A DNA stretch of 64,000 nucleotides, from NCBI GenBank assembly GCA_963820545.1, contig CAWGAJ010000001.1, positions 806,001-870,000 of the forward strand, given 5' to 3'. The first letter of the stretch is position 1. Every line of letters starts with the position of its first letter. Position numbers and translations under genes: made by a program. Under the pieces are notes generated by a model. It did not search any database. It saw only the letters and a list, made by a program, of their open reading frames with translations, and was not told where the DNA came from. Source of the DNA: CAWGAJ01 sp963820545. GTDB lineage: Bacteria; Planctomycetota; Planctomycetia; Pirellulales; Thermoguttaceae. Of this stretch, positions 17,445-26,987 are shown piece after piece.

Positions 17445-18416
17445 CTATTTCACCCGCCATAGTATATCATCGTCAATCCCCAATTCGCGTTGGGCGGGGG
17501 CAATGGCGGTTTTGAAACGCCGGGCGTCTTGGGGATAGCCGGCCGTGGGCGCAAGCCCGGGAACGAGGGAACACCAGAATTCGTTGAACGCCTGCATGGC
17601 CAATTCGCGGAGATATTTCGAAGCCATCGAAGCCAAGGCCGCGGGCAAAAAGCGCTCGGCCTTGGCGCGGAAACGAAACTCCACGCGCCGCTCATTTGGC
17701 CCAAAACGATAAACGCTCTCTTGCCGGCCTTCGCCGCGGACTTCGATCAGCCAATCGGGAAAGCGGCCGGACAGAAGCGCTCCGTAACGGTTGCGTCCGC
17801 CGTGCTTGTCGCAGAGTACGGCAATCGGCCCGCATTCCAGTGCGCGCATCTCTTGTTCGACCAGTTGCAAGGTCAGATGCGAGAGCAGGGCGCCTTTGGA
17901 GATATGAGTCCGAAGCAGGTTATTGAACTCTTGGGGAAAAACCGTGCGACTGCGCAAAGAAAGCAAGCGCACGCCCTGGTCCGAGAACGACTGGCGCAAC
18001 CGCGTTGCTTGTCCGGACCAATCAAGGGCCCTGCCGTCGCCGGGCAGTGTAGCATCGTAATGCTGCAACCAGGGACAGGCGTTAAATTCATCCGCTGGCT
18101 GTGTTGTAAGGGTGCTCCAGACTTCGCGCCACGAGCGCGGTTGCTTTCCCAGCAGCGTCCAGGCGGCCCACAGGCCGCGTTCCAAGTGGCGTAGATCCTT
18201 GCCGGAATTGTAGAGGAGTTTTGAATCGGCAATGACCACGCGCGGCAAGGCGACTTTTTCCGCCTTCCCAAGCGAGCCGGCTACCACGTGCCCTAGCCGG
18301 TCGAAGAGGTCCTCGCTGCGCGTGCCGTCAGGCACTTGCCAAACGGAGGCCGAAATCACTAGCGGCCCTAGATTCGGCCCGTATCCGGCTTCGTCGGTTC
18401 CAATCAGATAGCCCAT
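17445..18416 (-). CDS. Divergent RNase HII-like protein
   Basis: 323 residues. The N-terminus MGYLIGTDEAGYGPNLGPLV matches the RNase HII/HIII active-site strand (DEAG), and VVIADSKLL supplies the second Asp region. IAVLCDKHGGRNRY and SMASKYLRELAMQAF fit the later acidic and helical motifs. RNase HII is normally near 200 residues, so this protein carries about 120 extra, mostly inserted between the DSK and CDK motifs. It could be an RNA-DNA hybrid nuclease with altered specificity or a lineage-specific relative. No partner gene nearby explains it. Confidence 0.7.
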   Translation of the reverse strand: MGYLIGTDEAGYGPNLGPLVISASVWQVPDGTRSEDLFDRLGHVVAGSLGKAEKVALPRVVIADSKLLYNSGKDLRHLERGLWAAWTLLGKQPRSWREVWSTLTTQPADEFNACPWLQHYDATLPGDGRALDWSGQATRLRQSFSDQGVRLLSLRSRTVFPQEFNNLLRTHISKGALLSHLTLQLVEQEMRALECGPIAVLCDKHGGRNRYGALLSGRFPDWLIEVRGEGRQESVYRFGPNERRVEFRFRAKAERFLPAALASMASKYLRELAMQAFNEFWCSLVPGLAPTAGYPQDARRFKTAIAPAQRELGIDDDILWRVK

Positions 18417-18559
18417 GCCCTTAACATATCAAGTTCCATATTACAGTGCCAGAGGTTGTGGATTATCGGTAGGGTAATAGGTTAAAATAAACCGAGTTGT
18501 TTTTTTATTTCATCGCATATGGCATAAATCTGGCTTTGATTGCGCAATCTGGTCTTAAC

Positions 18560-19648
18560 GTGACTGACGAGATTTCACCTCTGCGCGTTGTTCGACTTAC
18601 GCCGCCGGGTCGCGGAGCAGTGGCGACTGTTTTAGTCGAAGGCCCGGGCGCCGCTGACTTGGTTGAGTCGCTGGTCCACACCAAGTCGGGCCGGGCATGG
18701 GCGGATTTTCCTGATGATCGTCTGGTGGTAGGACATTTTGCCGAGAAAAACGGCGAAGAAATCGTCGTTCGCCGCCGCTCGCCCAGGGCGGTCGAAATGC
18801 ATTGTCACGGCGGATACGCGGCCGCGGCAATGATCGAAGAAACCTTAAGGCACAAGGGTTGCCAGACGGTTTACTGGCGGCAGTGGCTTGTTGAAAGTCA
18901 AGGAGATCCGATTGCCGCCGCGGCGCTAGCGGCACTGGCCGACGCCCCGACCGAAAGGACCGCGGCCATATTGTTGGACCAATATCACGGCGCATTGCGA
19001 CGCGCATTCGAGGAGATTCAGCAGGCCATCGACGAGAAAAATTTTGCCGCTGCCCAGCGGCAGGTGGATGCCCTTTTGACTTATATCCCCTTGGGTTTAC
19101 ATCTCACCAAACCGTGGCGCGTGGTGGTGGCTGGTTTGCCCAATGCCGGCAAAAGCAGCCTTATCAATGCCCTGGTCGGTTATCAGCGGTCGATTGTTCA
19201 TCATGTGCCCGGCACTACCCGGGATGCGGTGACCGCGCTGACGGCCATGGACGGCTGGCCCGTGGAACTCTGCGACACGGCCGGATTGCAGGCCAAAGCC
19301 GAGGGGATCGAAAAAGCCGGCGTGGAATTGGCCTGGCAACGGATCAACGATGCCGATTTGGCGGTTTTGGTTTTTGATCTGAGCGTGGACTGGTCGGCGT
19401 GGGCGGACTTGCTGGCAAAAACCTTTCCCCATGCCCTGTTGGTGCATAACAAGGTCGATCTTAATTGCACCCCAGGTAATCGTCCTTTAGGTCTTCTCAC
19501 AAGCGCTCTGGCAGGCACGGGAATAGATACTCTTGTGGGGAGGATTGCAGAGCGACTGGCGCCTAAGGCTCCGTCGCCAGGGGCGGCCGTGCCTTTTACC
19601 GCGGAGCAAATCGAAGAAGTACAAAAGTATGCGGGTTATGTAACTTGA
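18560..19648 (+). CDS. MnmE-like GTPase lacking the C-terminal cysteine motif
   Basis: About 362 residues from GTG 18560. The N-terminal part (ISPLRVVRLTPPGRGAVATV, AVEMHCHGGYAAAAMIEETL) is the TrmE-N folate-binding domain. The central G domain has GLPNAGKSSLINAL (G1), VPGTTRDAV (G2), CDTAGLQAKAEGIEKAG (G3) and VHNKVDL (G4). Canonical MnmE is about 450 residues and ends in a CIGK-type motif needed for tRNA wobble-uridine modification; this protein ends AEQIEEVQKYAGYVT. It may be a lineage-specific paralogue and may not do the canonical reaction. Other in-frame starts exist upstream (TTG). Confidence 0.8.
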   Translation: MTDEISPLRVVRLTPPGRGAVATVLVEGPGAADLVESLVHTKSGRAWADFPDDRLVVGHFAEKNGEEIVVRRRSPRAVEMHCHGGYAAAAMIEETLRHKGCQTVYWRQWLVESQGDPIAAAALAALADAPTERTAAILLDQYHGALRRAFEEIQQAIDEKNFAAAQRQVDALLTYIPLGLHLTKPWRVVVAGLPNAGKSSLINALVGYQRSIVHHVPGTTRDAVTALTAMDGWPVELCDTAGLQAKAEGIEKAGVELAWQRINDADLAVLVFDLSVDWSAWADLLAKTFPHALLVHNKVDLNCTPGNRPLGLLTSALAGTGIDTLVGRIAERLAPKAPSPGAAVPFTAEQIEEVQKYAGYVT

Positions 19649-19738
19649 CTTCCTTAAGAATATATCGTTTGATCTATAACCAATCCCTAATCCCCAATCC
19701 CTTTGATTGCGGCCGTCAGGCCGCGTGAGGAGCCAATA

Positions 19739-20818
19739 ATGTATTTCCGATCTTGGAGATGGGCTGTCAATGCCGTTATGATCCTTGTGTTAAGCGGCAT
19801 TTCCTCCACGGCCTTGGGGCGCGACGTGACGTTCTTCGTGGTGGCCGATCTCCACTATGGTCAGGATCAAGCACCCAGCAACGAGCAACCCAACAAAGAC
19901 GTCATCGCCCTGATGAACAATCTGCCCGGCGTTGCCTTGCCGATTGCCGATTTCGGCAATGTGGCCTCTCCCCGAGGCGTGCTCGCCGCCGGCGATCTGA
20001 CCGATAGCGGCACCACAATCAACTTCACCGGTTACGGCGGACCGCTTCATTTATATGACGGTTTTGTCGACGATTATTCGGTCAAGGGCGGCACGGGAGT
20101 ACATCTCCACTTCCCGGCCTACGAAGGTTGCGGCAATCACGACGTGCAAAAACAGAGCATTGTGGTGATTGACGGCATTGTCGGCCGAAACAAACAACGC
20201 GGCACGCCGGCGAACGTTTCCGGCGATGGTCTGCACTACTCCTGGGATTGGGACGACGTGCATTTCGTCAATCTCAATCTTTATGCCGGCGGTCCGGGCG
20301 ATGCCCGCGACAGCCTGGGCTTCCTCCAGATCGATCTGGCTGACCGAGTCGGCGCCAGTAAAAGGCCGATAATTATTATGCAGCACTATGGTTTCGACAA
20401 CTTCAGTATTTATAACGACGGCCATCCCCCTTGGTGGACCCAGGCAGAGCGCGACGCTTTTTACAACGTAATCAAGAATTACAACGTCAAGGCAATATTC
20501 ACCGGCCACGAGCACCGTTGCGAGCGGATCTATTGGAACGGCATTCCGGATTTTGTTGCGCCCCGAGCCAAGGGCGACAAAGGCACCGACGGGATTTATG
20601 TGGTTCGCCTGTTGGACGACAAGATGATCGTTGCCCAACGACGCCTCAATGGCACGTGGGGCAACGTCTGGACCGAAGCCCTCACGCCGCCTGAACCAAC
20701 GAGGCACACTCTCATGATAACAGCCGGGGTGTGCATTCTTTTATTTCTGCTGTTAGTTTTGCGGCGGCGGCGCGTCGTGAATGCGCCGGAGCCTGGTAAG
20801 CCAATCGTATCTGGCTAA
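19739..20818 (+). CDS. Membrane-anchored metallophosphoesterase
   Basis: 359 residues from ATG 19739. A signal peptide (VMILVLSGISSTALG) is followed by a calcineurin-like phosphoesterase domain: VVADLHYG (metal ligands Asp, His), LAAGDLTDSG, EGCGNHD, IIIMQHYGFD and IFTGHEHRCERIYW. One C-terminal transmembrane helix (LMITAGVCILLFLLLVL) ends in an arginine cluster, placing the enzyme outside the inner membrane. The substrate could be a phosphodiester or nucleotide; nothing narrows it. Monocistronic. Confidence 0.85.
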   Translation: MYFRSWRWAVNAVMILVLSGISSTALGRDVTFFVVADLHYGQDQAPSNEQPNKDVIALMNNLPGVALPIADFGNVASPRGVLAAGDLTDSGTTINFTGYGGPLHLYDGFVDDYSVKGGTGVHLHFPAYEGCGNHDVQKQSIVVIDGIVGRNKQRGTPANVSGDGLHYSWDWDDVHFVNLNLYAGGPGDARDSLGFLQIDLADRVGASKRPIIIMQHYGFDNFSIYNDGHPPWWTQAERDAFYNVIKNYNVKAIFTGHEHRCERIYWNGIPDFVAPRAKGDKGTDGIYVVRLLDDKMIVAQRRLNGTWGNVWTEALTPPEPTRHTLMITAGVCILLFLLLVLRRRRVVNAPEPGKPIVSG

Positions 20819-20841
20819 TTCCCCAGGTGTGATTGTGCTGT

Positions 20842-21117
20842 TTAGTCAGCCTTGGTAGTCAGATTGTGTTTCGCGCCGACAAAAGCGGCTTCTTCTAACG
20901 CCACTCTTTCTTGAATGATGTGCGTCAGCCACTAATGCAGGCTGGTTCTTCGATGCAATCGGGCCAGAAAAGCCGCTCTCGCGGCAAGGTCGGCGGGAAT
21001 AGATAAAGCAGCCGGCTTGGTTCTCCGCACGCGAATGGGTTTTTCCCAGGCAGAATTATCATCGGCTTGTGATATCACAAGCCGGTCAATGTCTTTTTCG
21101 GATGGTTTCTTTTTCAT
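20842..21117 (-). pseudogene. CopG/BrnA-like antitoxin with in-frame TAG
   Basis: 61 residues are open (WEKPIRVRRTKPAALSIPAD, then ARLHRRTSLH) and then TAG stops the frame. Reading past it gives WLTHIIQERVALEEAAFVGA and ends at TAA (20842-20844). The joined sequence looks like a ribbon-helix-helix type antitoxin where a GAG (Glu) codon after TSLH has become TAG. No toxin gene is seen next to it. It could also be a shortened functional protein. Confidence 0.55.
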
Positions 21118-21380
21118 TGAATCTCAAGAAAAACATCCTAAAGGAAGAAGCAAGATAAACAATATCACATTTCTCAAACTTCCCAAATTATCCAAGCTCC
21201 GCGAATTTCTTTGTTTGAAAAGTTATAATAATAGTAAACATATTTATTGTTTCGGGTATTTTGGCCTACGCAAGGGCGAATTTATACAATATTCATCTAG
21301 ACTTGATTTGCCGATCATCGGTACACTTCCGCCTTCTTTTCTCGGTTTTTTGCTCGTCGCGGTTCAAGGAGGAACGCCTA

Positions 21381-23548
21381 ATGCGGTTCATATCACTACG
21401 CTGGATCGAACCGATAGCTCTATCGGCGGTGTTTTTTATTGCGCTTACCTATAACATGATTCAAGCCGATGAGACCCAAACATCGGTGTCGGAACAGGGA
21501 GGGTCGAGCGTGCTCAAAGTCAAAGAACCATCTGCCGACTCTGCGACGAGCGAGAGCGAGAGAGCCGCATCTAGTATGCCACTGAAGGAGTCGAGCGATA
21601 CTTCTCCGCCGGCAAAAGGCAAAACATCTCCGCAGCCTCAGGCGGCGGTTCGTGATGGGGGCGGCGCGGAAAAAACTTCTTCACTCCAGCAGCCGCAAAG
21701 AGTGTTGGAGCAGCCGACTCTGAAAAATGTCCTGCCCGGGCAAATCGCGGGTGAAGGCGACTCGAAAGTCGGAGAGAGCTATGCCTTGAAAGATCAGGCC
21801 TCGGCGCCTATCGAAAACGCGGAATTGAAACCAATACCCAGTGCCGACCAGTCCGGTCCCGTGGCCTTGGAGGCGGCTAGTTTCAAGGGCGTGACCCCCG
21901 GCACAACGACCATCGACGAGGTGGAGAAGGCTTGGGGCCCGCCGAAGGAGATTTTCAAGCAAAACAACATGATGATGCAGCTTTATTCAGTCGAGCCGTT
22001 TGAGCGGGTGGAAGTCAGTTACCGGCAAGACATCGTGTCTTCCATAGTGATCCGTTTTGAGAAGCCTTTTCCGGTGAACGCAATTGCCCAGCAATTGGAT
22101 ATGGCCGCGATCACCCCGGTGCTGGTATCGAACGAGATGGGTGAAGTTCTCGGTCAGGTGTATCCGGAACGGGGCGTGCTCTTCGCCTTTGAACCGAGCC
22201 AAGATAACGGCAAACCCTCAATGAAAGTCGTACATATTATTCTCGAGCCGCTCAATGCCGAGCCGTTCATTCTGCGCGGAGACCGAACTGGATAAGCGCT
22301 GTGATTTGAGTTTACGCGACTTGGAAGAGGCCTTAAATCTGCAAGCGACCAACGCGCGGACGCAATGGCTGCTAAGTCGGGCGTTCTTGGCCATGGATCA
22401 GTTAGAGAAGGCCGAAGCGGCCAGCGCCGAAGCCGTTCGCCTGGAGCCGGCCAATCCGCGTTATCGGATCACGCGGGCACAGATTCTCGGTCAAATGGGC
22501 CGTTTACAGGCGGCCATTGCCGAAGCGGAAAAAGCCCTGGAAACAAGCAAAGACCTGGCCCACGTCCAAGCCCGGACGCTGAATTTATTGGGCGATCTGG
22601 TTGCTTCCGGAGCCAATCCGGATTATCGAAAGGCCATCAAGTATCATACGCAGGCAGTGCAGATTGCGGATTCGCTGGCGAACGATCCCCATCCGGCGAT
22701 TCGACTGGCGGCCAAAGAGACGCTGATCGACGCCCATCTGGGGGCGGTACACGACATCGCCTGGGGCGATTACAAAGAAAAAGAGACGGCCATAAACAAG
22801 TGGCTGGAACGGGCCGCGGTTTTTGCCGAGGATTTTGTAAAAAATGAAGGCGGGTCCGAGGAACAGAAATTTCACGTTTGTACCCGCGCTGTCGGCCTGC
22901 GTGGGGGTACGCGGCAAGATCAATCCCCAGCCTTGGATCCAAGAGGCCCAAAGCAAAGGGAAAGAATTGATCGATGCGGCTACCGATCCCGTGCAAAAAG
23001 CCCGCTATCAATGGGACCTGGGCATGGCGCTTTATGATGCCGTACAAATCTATCAAATGCGTTCCGATCACGATACGGCCCAAAAATACGCCGAAGCCGC
23101 CGTGGAGTACCTGGAACAAGGATATCAGCGCAAACAAAGCCTTACCGGCGCGTACGTTCTGGGCCGGCTTTACTTCCGGCTGGGAGCGATTCAAGCCATC
23201 CGCAATCAATATCATGAACAGGCGGTAGTATGGTTTGAAAAAGCCGCTCCCCTGCTGATGAAGTCGCTTCCTCCCGAGGCCGCGGCCGACTTGGGGCGGC
23301 AGGGCGAAATTTTTATCAGTATGGGCGTTTCCTATTGGGAGACGAAACAACAGGCGAAAGCCCTGAAACTGACGCAACATGGCATTGCGCTTTTGGAAAA
23401 GGCCCACCAGCAAGGATTGATCGAGCAATCGGCGCTGGTAATACCTTACAGCAATCTTGCCGCCATGCACCGCCAACTCGGCTCGATTGAGGACGCCGAT
23501 CGCTATCAGAAAATGGCCGCCAAGATTAAAGATTCACAAGTAAAATAA
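21381..23548 (+). CDS. Secreted TPR-repeat protein (two frameshifts)
   Basis: A strong ribosome site (AAGGAGG) precedes ATG 21381. There is a signal peptide to about residue 29 (MRFISLRWIEPIALSAVFF), then ~130 low-complexity residues. A domain with FKGVTPGTTTIDEVEKAWG and VEVSYRQDIVSSIVIRFEKP follows, and then TPR helices (LLSRAFLAMDQLEKAEAASA, ALYDAVQIYQM, ALKLTQHGIALLEKAHQQGL). The three parts lie in successive frames, joining near 22275 and 22895. Both joins fit loss of a CG/GC dinucleotide from a CGCGCG run. About 722 residues in total. TPRs suggest a periplasmic assembly or scaffold role. The substrate is unknown. Confidence 0.72.
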
Positions 23549-23584
23549 AGCGGCGGTTTTTCCACCGGCCTTTATGCTTATTTC

Positions 23585-23616
23585 AAGCCCACGGATTGTA
23601 ATCCGTGGGCTTTATT
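23585..23616 (+). terminator. Intrinsic terminator after the TPR gene
   Basis: AAGCCCACGGAT-tgta-ATCCGTGGGCTT, a perfect 12-bp stem followed by TATT. It lies 37 bp after the TPR stop codon. Confidence 0.85.
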
Positions 23617-23676
23617 AAATTTCCGCCCCTGTTTTTTCGTTGGGGTGCTGAATATACTGAGGGGAAGAGGAAAATC

Positions 23677-24820
23677 ATGAGTGCCACGCTCGATCGAACC
23701 GCATCGCCGGCTTACGACATCGCCGCGTACAGATCACTGCCAAACAACGAGCTCACCGCGCGGATCCAGCAGGTCCGCTCCGCCCTGGGTTCGCGATTGT
23801 TGATCCTCGGACATCATTATCAGCGAGACGAAGTGATCGCTTTAAGCGACCTGCGCGGCGATAGTTATCAGCTTGCCTCCTTGGCCGCCTCGCACGAGAC
23901 GTGCCGGGCGATCGCCTTTTGCGGCGTGCACTTTATGGCCGAAACGGCCGACATCCTCGCCAACCGGCCGGAGCGTCTGGCGCGCGCGGCGGCGAGCGTG
24001 TCAAAGTGATCTTGCCCGACCTGGGCGCCGGCTGCTCGCTGGCCGACATGGCCAATATCGAGCAAGTAGAAAATTGCTGGCGCCAGCTTGGCGAGGTGAT
24101 CGATACCGGCGACCTCATGCCGATTACATACGTGAATTCGGCGGCCAGTCTGAAGGCCTTTTGCGGCCGGCACGGCGGAATCGTGTGCACCTCGGCCAAC
24201 GCCCGGGCGGCCTTGCAGTGGGCCTTTGCCCGCCGCGGCCGCGTGCTCTTCTTTCCCGATCAGCACCTAGGACGAAATACCGCCAAGGCCATGGGCATTC
24301 CCCTGGAAGCGATGCCGCTTTGGGATCCGCGCAAAGACGAATTCGGCGGCAACACGCCCGAGATAATTTGGCAAAGCCGAGTGATCCTCTGGCAAGGCGA
24401 TTGCAGCGTGCATCAGCGTTTCCTGCCCCGGCACGTGCAAGAATTTCGGCAAAAATACCCAGGCATCAAAATTCTGGTCCATCCCGAGTGCTCGATGGAA
24501 GTGGTTGACGCGGCCGACGTGGTGGGCTCGACCGGCGCATCATCCGCACGGTGGAAGAGGCCGCGCCGGGCACGAAATGGGCCATCGGCACGGAACTACA
24601 TCTTGTTAATCGACTCAAACAACAACATCCCGAACAAGAAATCCACGTTCTTTCGACCATGTCGTGTATCTGCGCGACCATGTCTCTGATCGACTTGCCC
24701 CATCTCTGCTGGGTGCTGGAAAACCTCACCGCCGGCACGCCCGTGAACGTTATCCAGGTCGATCCCGAAACCAGTCGCTGGGCACTAGAGGCGCTGAAGC
24801 GCATGCTGGAAGTGAAGTAA
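23677..24820 (+). CDS. nadA: Quinolinate synthase A (two frameshifts)
   Basis: NadA condenses iminoaspartate with dihydroxyacetone phosphate to quinolinate, using a [4Fe-4S] cluster, in NAD synthesis. Visible: SRLLILGHHYQRDEVI, FCGVHFMAETADILA (first cluster Cys), VILPDLGAGCSLADM, ILVHPECSMEVVDAADVVGS (second Cys) and STMSCICATMSL (third Cys region). Three frames are used, joining near 23985 (CTGGCG for CTGGCCG) and 24535 (GGCGC for GGCCGC), each one C short. About 381 residues after correction. No nadB or nadC is nearby. Confidence 0.9.
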
Positions 24821-24841
24821 TGATCTGGGTGAGGCGATGTT

Positions 24842-25423
24842 CTACTTTTTCGGCTCGGTTTCCTCGGGGAGAGGAGGAATATTGGGGGTAAGATCGGGCA
24901 AGGGGGCGGTTTCTGGGGATTTTTCGGGCGTGGCTGCGCCTGGCGGTGCAAAGGGCGGGGCCTCGTTTGCGCCGCCCTCGTCGCGGAGCACAAGTTTATT
25001 GCCATCGGGCAAAGTCACTTCGATCATCACGATTTCCCACTGGCCGCTGATCATGCGGGCTTTGACATAGGCCTTGCCTTTGCCCTTTGGCCCGGCCAGG
25101 TCCCAACGCAGATCGGCGCTGCCCCTATTGTCTTCCACATTGAGTTCGCCGGAGGGCGTCCAGGAGTCGTCGCGTATGGGTAGGCCAAGGGCCTCTTGGA
25201 CCTGCTGGTTGGCTTGGATCTTTGCCATGGTCATCTTATAAGGTTCGACATATCGTTTTCCAATGAATTTCATCACGGCCGCCCCACCCCATAAAATCAA
25301 AATTACCAAGACCAACAGTGGGATACACCATTTCCAGTTCCGCGACCACCAGTCGCGAGGTTTTTGCTCTTGGGCGTTTAAATCACGACCAAGGTTGTCC
25401 GTATTGATATTATCGAAACTCAT
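24842..25423 (-). CDS. Coa1-like single-pass membrane protein
   Basis: 193 residues. One N-terminal transmembrane helix (WKWCIPLLVLVILILWGGAA), then KFIGKRYVEPYKMTMAKIQA and ADLRWDLAGPKGKGKAYVKA, the pattern of cytochrome oxidase complex assembly protein 1 (Coa1) domains, with a proline-rich tail. It overlaps the small gene upstream by four bases (ATGA), so the two are coupled. No oxidase gene is nearby, so the oxidase link rests on family resemblance only. Confidence 0.65.
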   Translation of the reverse strand: MSFDNINTDNLGRDLNAQEQKPRDWWSRNWKWCIPLLVLVILILWGGAAVMKFIGKRYVEPYKMTMAKIQANQQVQEALGLPIRDDSWTPSGELNVEDNRGSADLRWDLAGPKGKGKAYVKARMISGQWEIVMIEVTLPDGNKLVLRDEGGANEAPPFAPPGAATPEKSPETAPLPDLTPNIPPLPEETEPKK

Positions 25424-25644
25424 GATAATTGCTCCGTATCGACAAAATTAAGGTACTCCGGTTCGATGTCGTACCAGGATTGATCGGCGCCTTGGAATTG
25501 GACCAGTGCCCGGCCGTTGCAAGTGATGGTTACGACCCGGGCGGGCACATTGGCCCAGGGGGCCAACTCCGGGCGCAAAGGCTCGACCATCACCGTCCGG
25601 CCAGTGTAGGCTTCCTTCAGCTTTGCAAGTTCTTCGGGCGTCAT
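25420..25644 (-). CDS. Small conserved-looking protein of unknown function
   Basis: 74 residues (MTPEELAKLKEAYTGRTVMV to FVDTEQLS). It has an SH3-like or beta-rich look: TGRTVMVEPLRPELA, GRALVQFQGADQSWYDIEPE. Its stop codon overlaps the start of the Coa1-like gene, which supports that it is translated. I do not recognise the family. Confidence 0.6.
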   Translation of the reverse strand: MTPEELAKLKEAYTGRTVMVEPLRPELAPWANVPARVVTITCNGRALVQFQGADQSWYDIEPEYLNFVDTEQLS

Positions 25645-25744
25645 AGAATAGTTTTCAGTTATCAGTTTTCAGTAACCAGTTATTATTCTATTGGTGGAGC
25701 GGGGATCTGAATAGTTTACATCTGCCGGCCAGGGGGGCAAAGGG

Positions 25745-26845
25745 TTATTTTTGTCTGGATTTTAAGTATTGCAGGTAGGCGTCGAGGAAGTCTTGGATGT
25801 GACCATCGAGCACGTCATGGAAATTGGCGGCGGTATGCCCGGTGCGGGCGTCTTTGATCCGCTGCTCAGGATGGAGGAAATAACTGCGGATTTGCGAGCC
25901 GAAGCCGACCTTGGGCATGTTATTGTATTTAGCGGCCTGTTGGGCCTCGCGTTTTTCTTCTTCCAGGCGGGCCAGGCGGCGCGGAGCATTTTTATCGCAA
26001 TGGCCCGGTTCTTATGCTGGCTGCGCTCGTTTTGACACTGCACCACGATGCCCGTGGGAAGATGGGTCAAACGGATGGCGCTGGAGGTCTTGTTCACATG
26101 CTGCCCGCCGGCGCCGCTGGCCCGAAACACGTCCTCGCGCACGTCTTCGTCGCGGATTTCGATGTTGATCTGATCGGAGACCTCGGGCGAGACGTCCACG
26201 GCCGCGAAACTGGTCTGCCGTTTGCCTTCGGCGTTATAGGGGCTGATGCGCACCAGACGATGGATGCCGCTTTCGCCTTTGAGATACCCGTAGGCCATTG
26301 GTCCGCGCACGGCGACGGTGGCGCTGTTGATGCCCGCTTGCTCGTTGTCCTGCCGGTCGAGCAACTCCACCTGGTAATCGTTGTCCTTGGCCCAGTTAAG
26401 ATACATGCGCAGCAGCATTTCGGCCCAATCGTTGGCGTCGGTGCCGCCGTCGCGGGCGTTGATCGTCAACAGTGCGGAGTTGGCGTCGAAGGGACCGTCG
26501 AGCAGGGCGTTGATTTCCAGCGTTTCGAGGATCTTTTCCAGGCGCTTAAGTTCGCCCGCGACTTCGGCGACCAGGCTTTCATCTTCCTGGGCCATTTCCA
26601 CCAGCGCGGCAAGATCATCGGCGGCCTTGATGGCCTCTTCTAGGGGTTTGAGAACGGCCTTCAGCCCTTTCAGTTGGGCGACGGTCTGTTGGGCCTTTTC
26701 CTGATTATTCCAGAAGTCGGGCGCGGAAAGCTGCTCCTCGATAGCTTGGACTTTCGCCCGCTTGCCGTCGAAGTCAAAGAGAATCTCGCAGTTGGAGAAT
26801 GTGCTCTTGGATGTTTTCGGCCCGATCGATCAGTTCGCGTTCCAT
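25745..26845 (-). CDS. prfB: Peptide chain release factor 2 (programmed +1 shift; one extra frameshift)
   Basis: RF2 ends translation at UGA and UAA. The first part starts at ATG 26845 (MERELIDRAENIQEH) and stops at the recoding site; the main part continues with FDGKRAKVQAIEEQLSAPDF, SGIHRLVRISPYNAEGKRQT, the GGQ motif in ASGAGGQHVNKTSSAIRLTH and RSQHKNRAIAIKMLR. Near 25975 one C is missing (CGCGCC for CGCGCCC); corrected, the end reads PKVGFGSQIRSYFL and LQYLKSRQK with stop 25745-25747. The stop-codon recognition tripeptide is SPY, not the usual SPF. Divergent from mnmA. Confidence 0.92.
26773..26779 (-). promoter_or_regulatory. prfB: prfB programmed +1 frameshift site (CTTTGAC)
   Basis: Reading the minus strand, the first frame ends ...GAT TCT CTT TGA C; skipping one base restores GAC TTC GAC GGC in the RF2 frame. 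CTT TGA C is the classic RF2 autoregulatory slip. The Shine-Dalgarno-like enhancer seen in E. coli is weak here (only purine-rich GCGAGA). Confidence 0.9.
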
Positions 26846-26987
26846 AAAATACAAGTCTATTTGCTTGCAATCGAATCAATAATCCCTTTTAATGCTACTT
26901 GATAGTGGTCGAAAAGACAATCCCAGAACATGCCCACGACAAGCGTGGGCATGGCACCCACAAATCGGATCCCTAATCCCTATTAGT

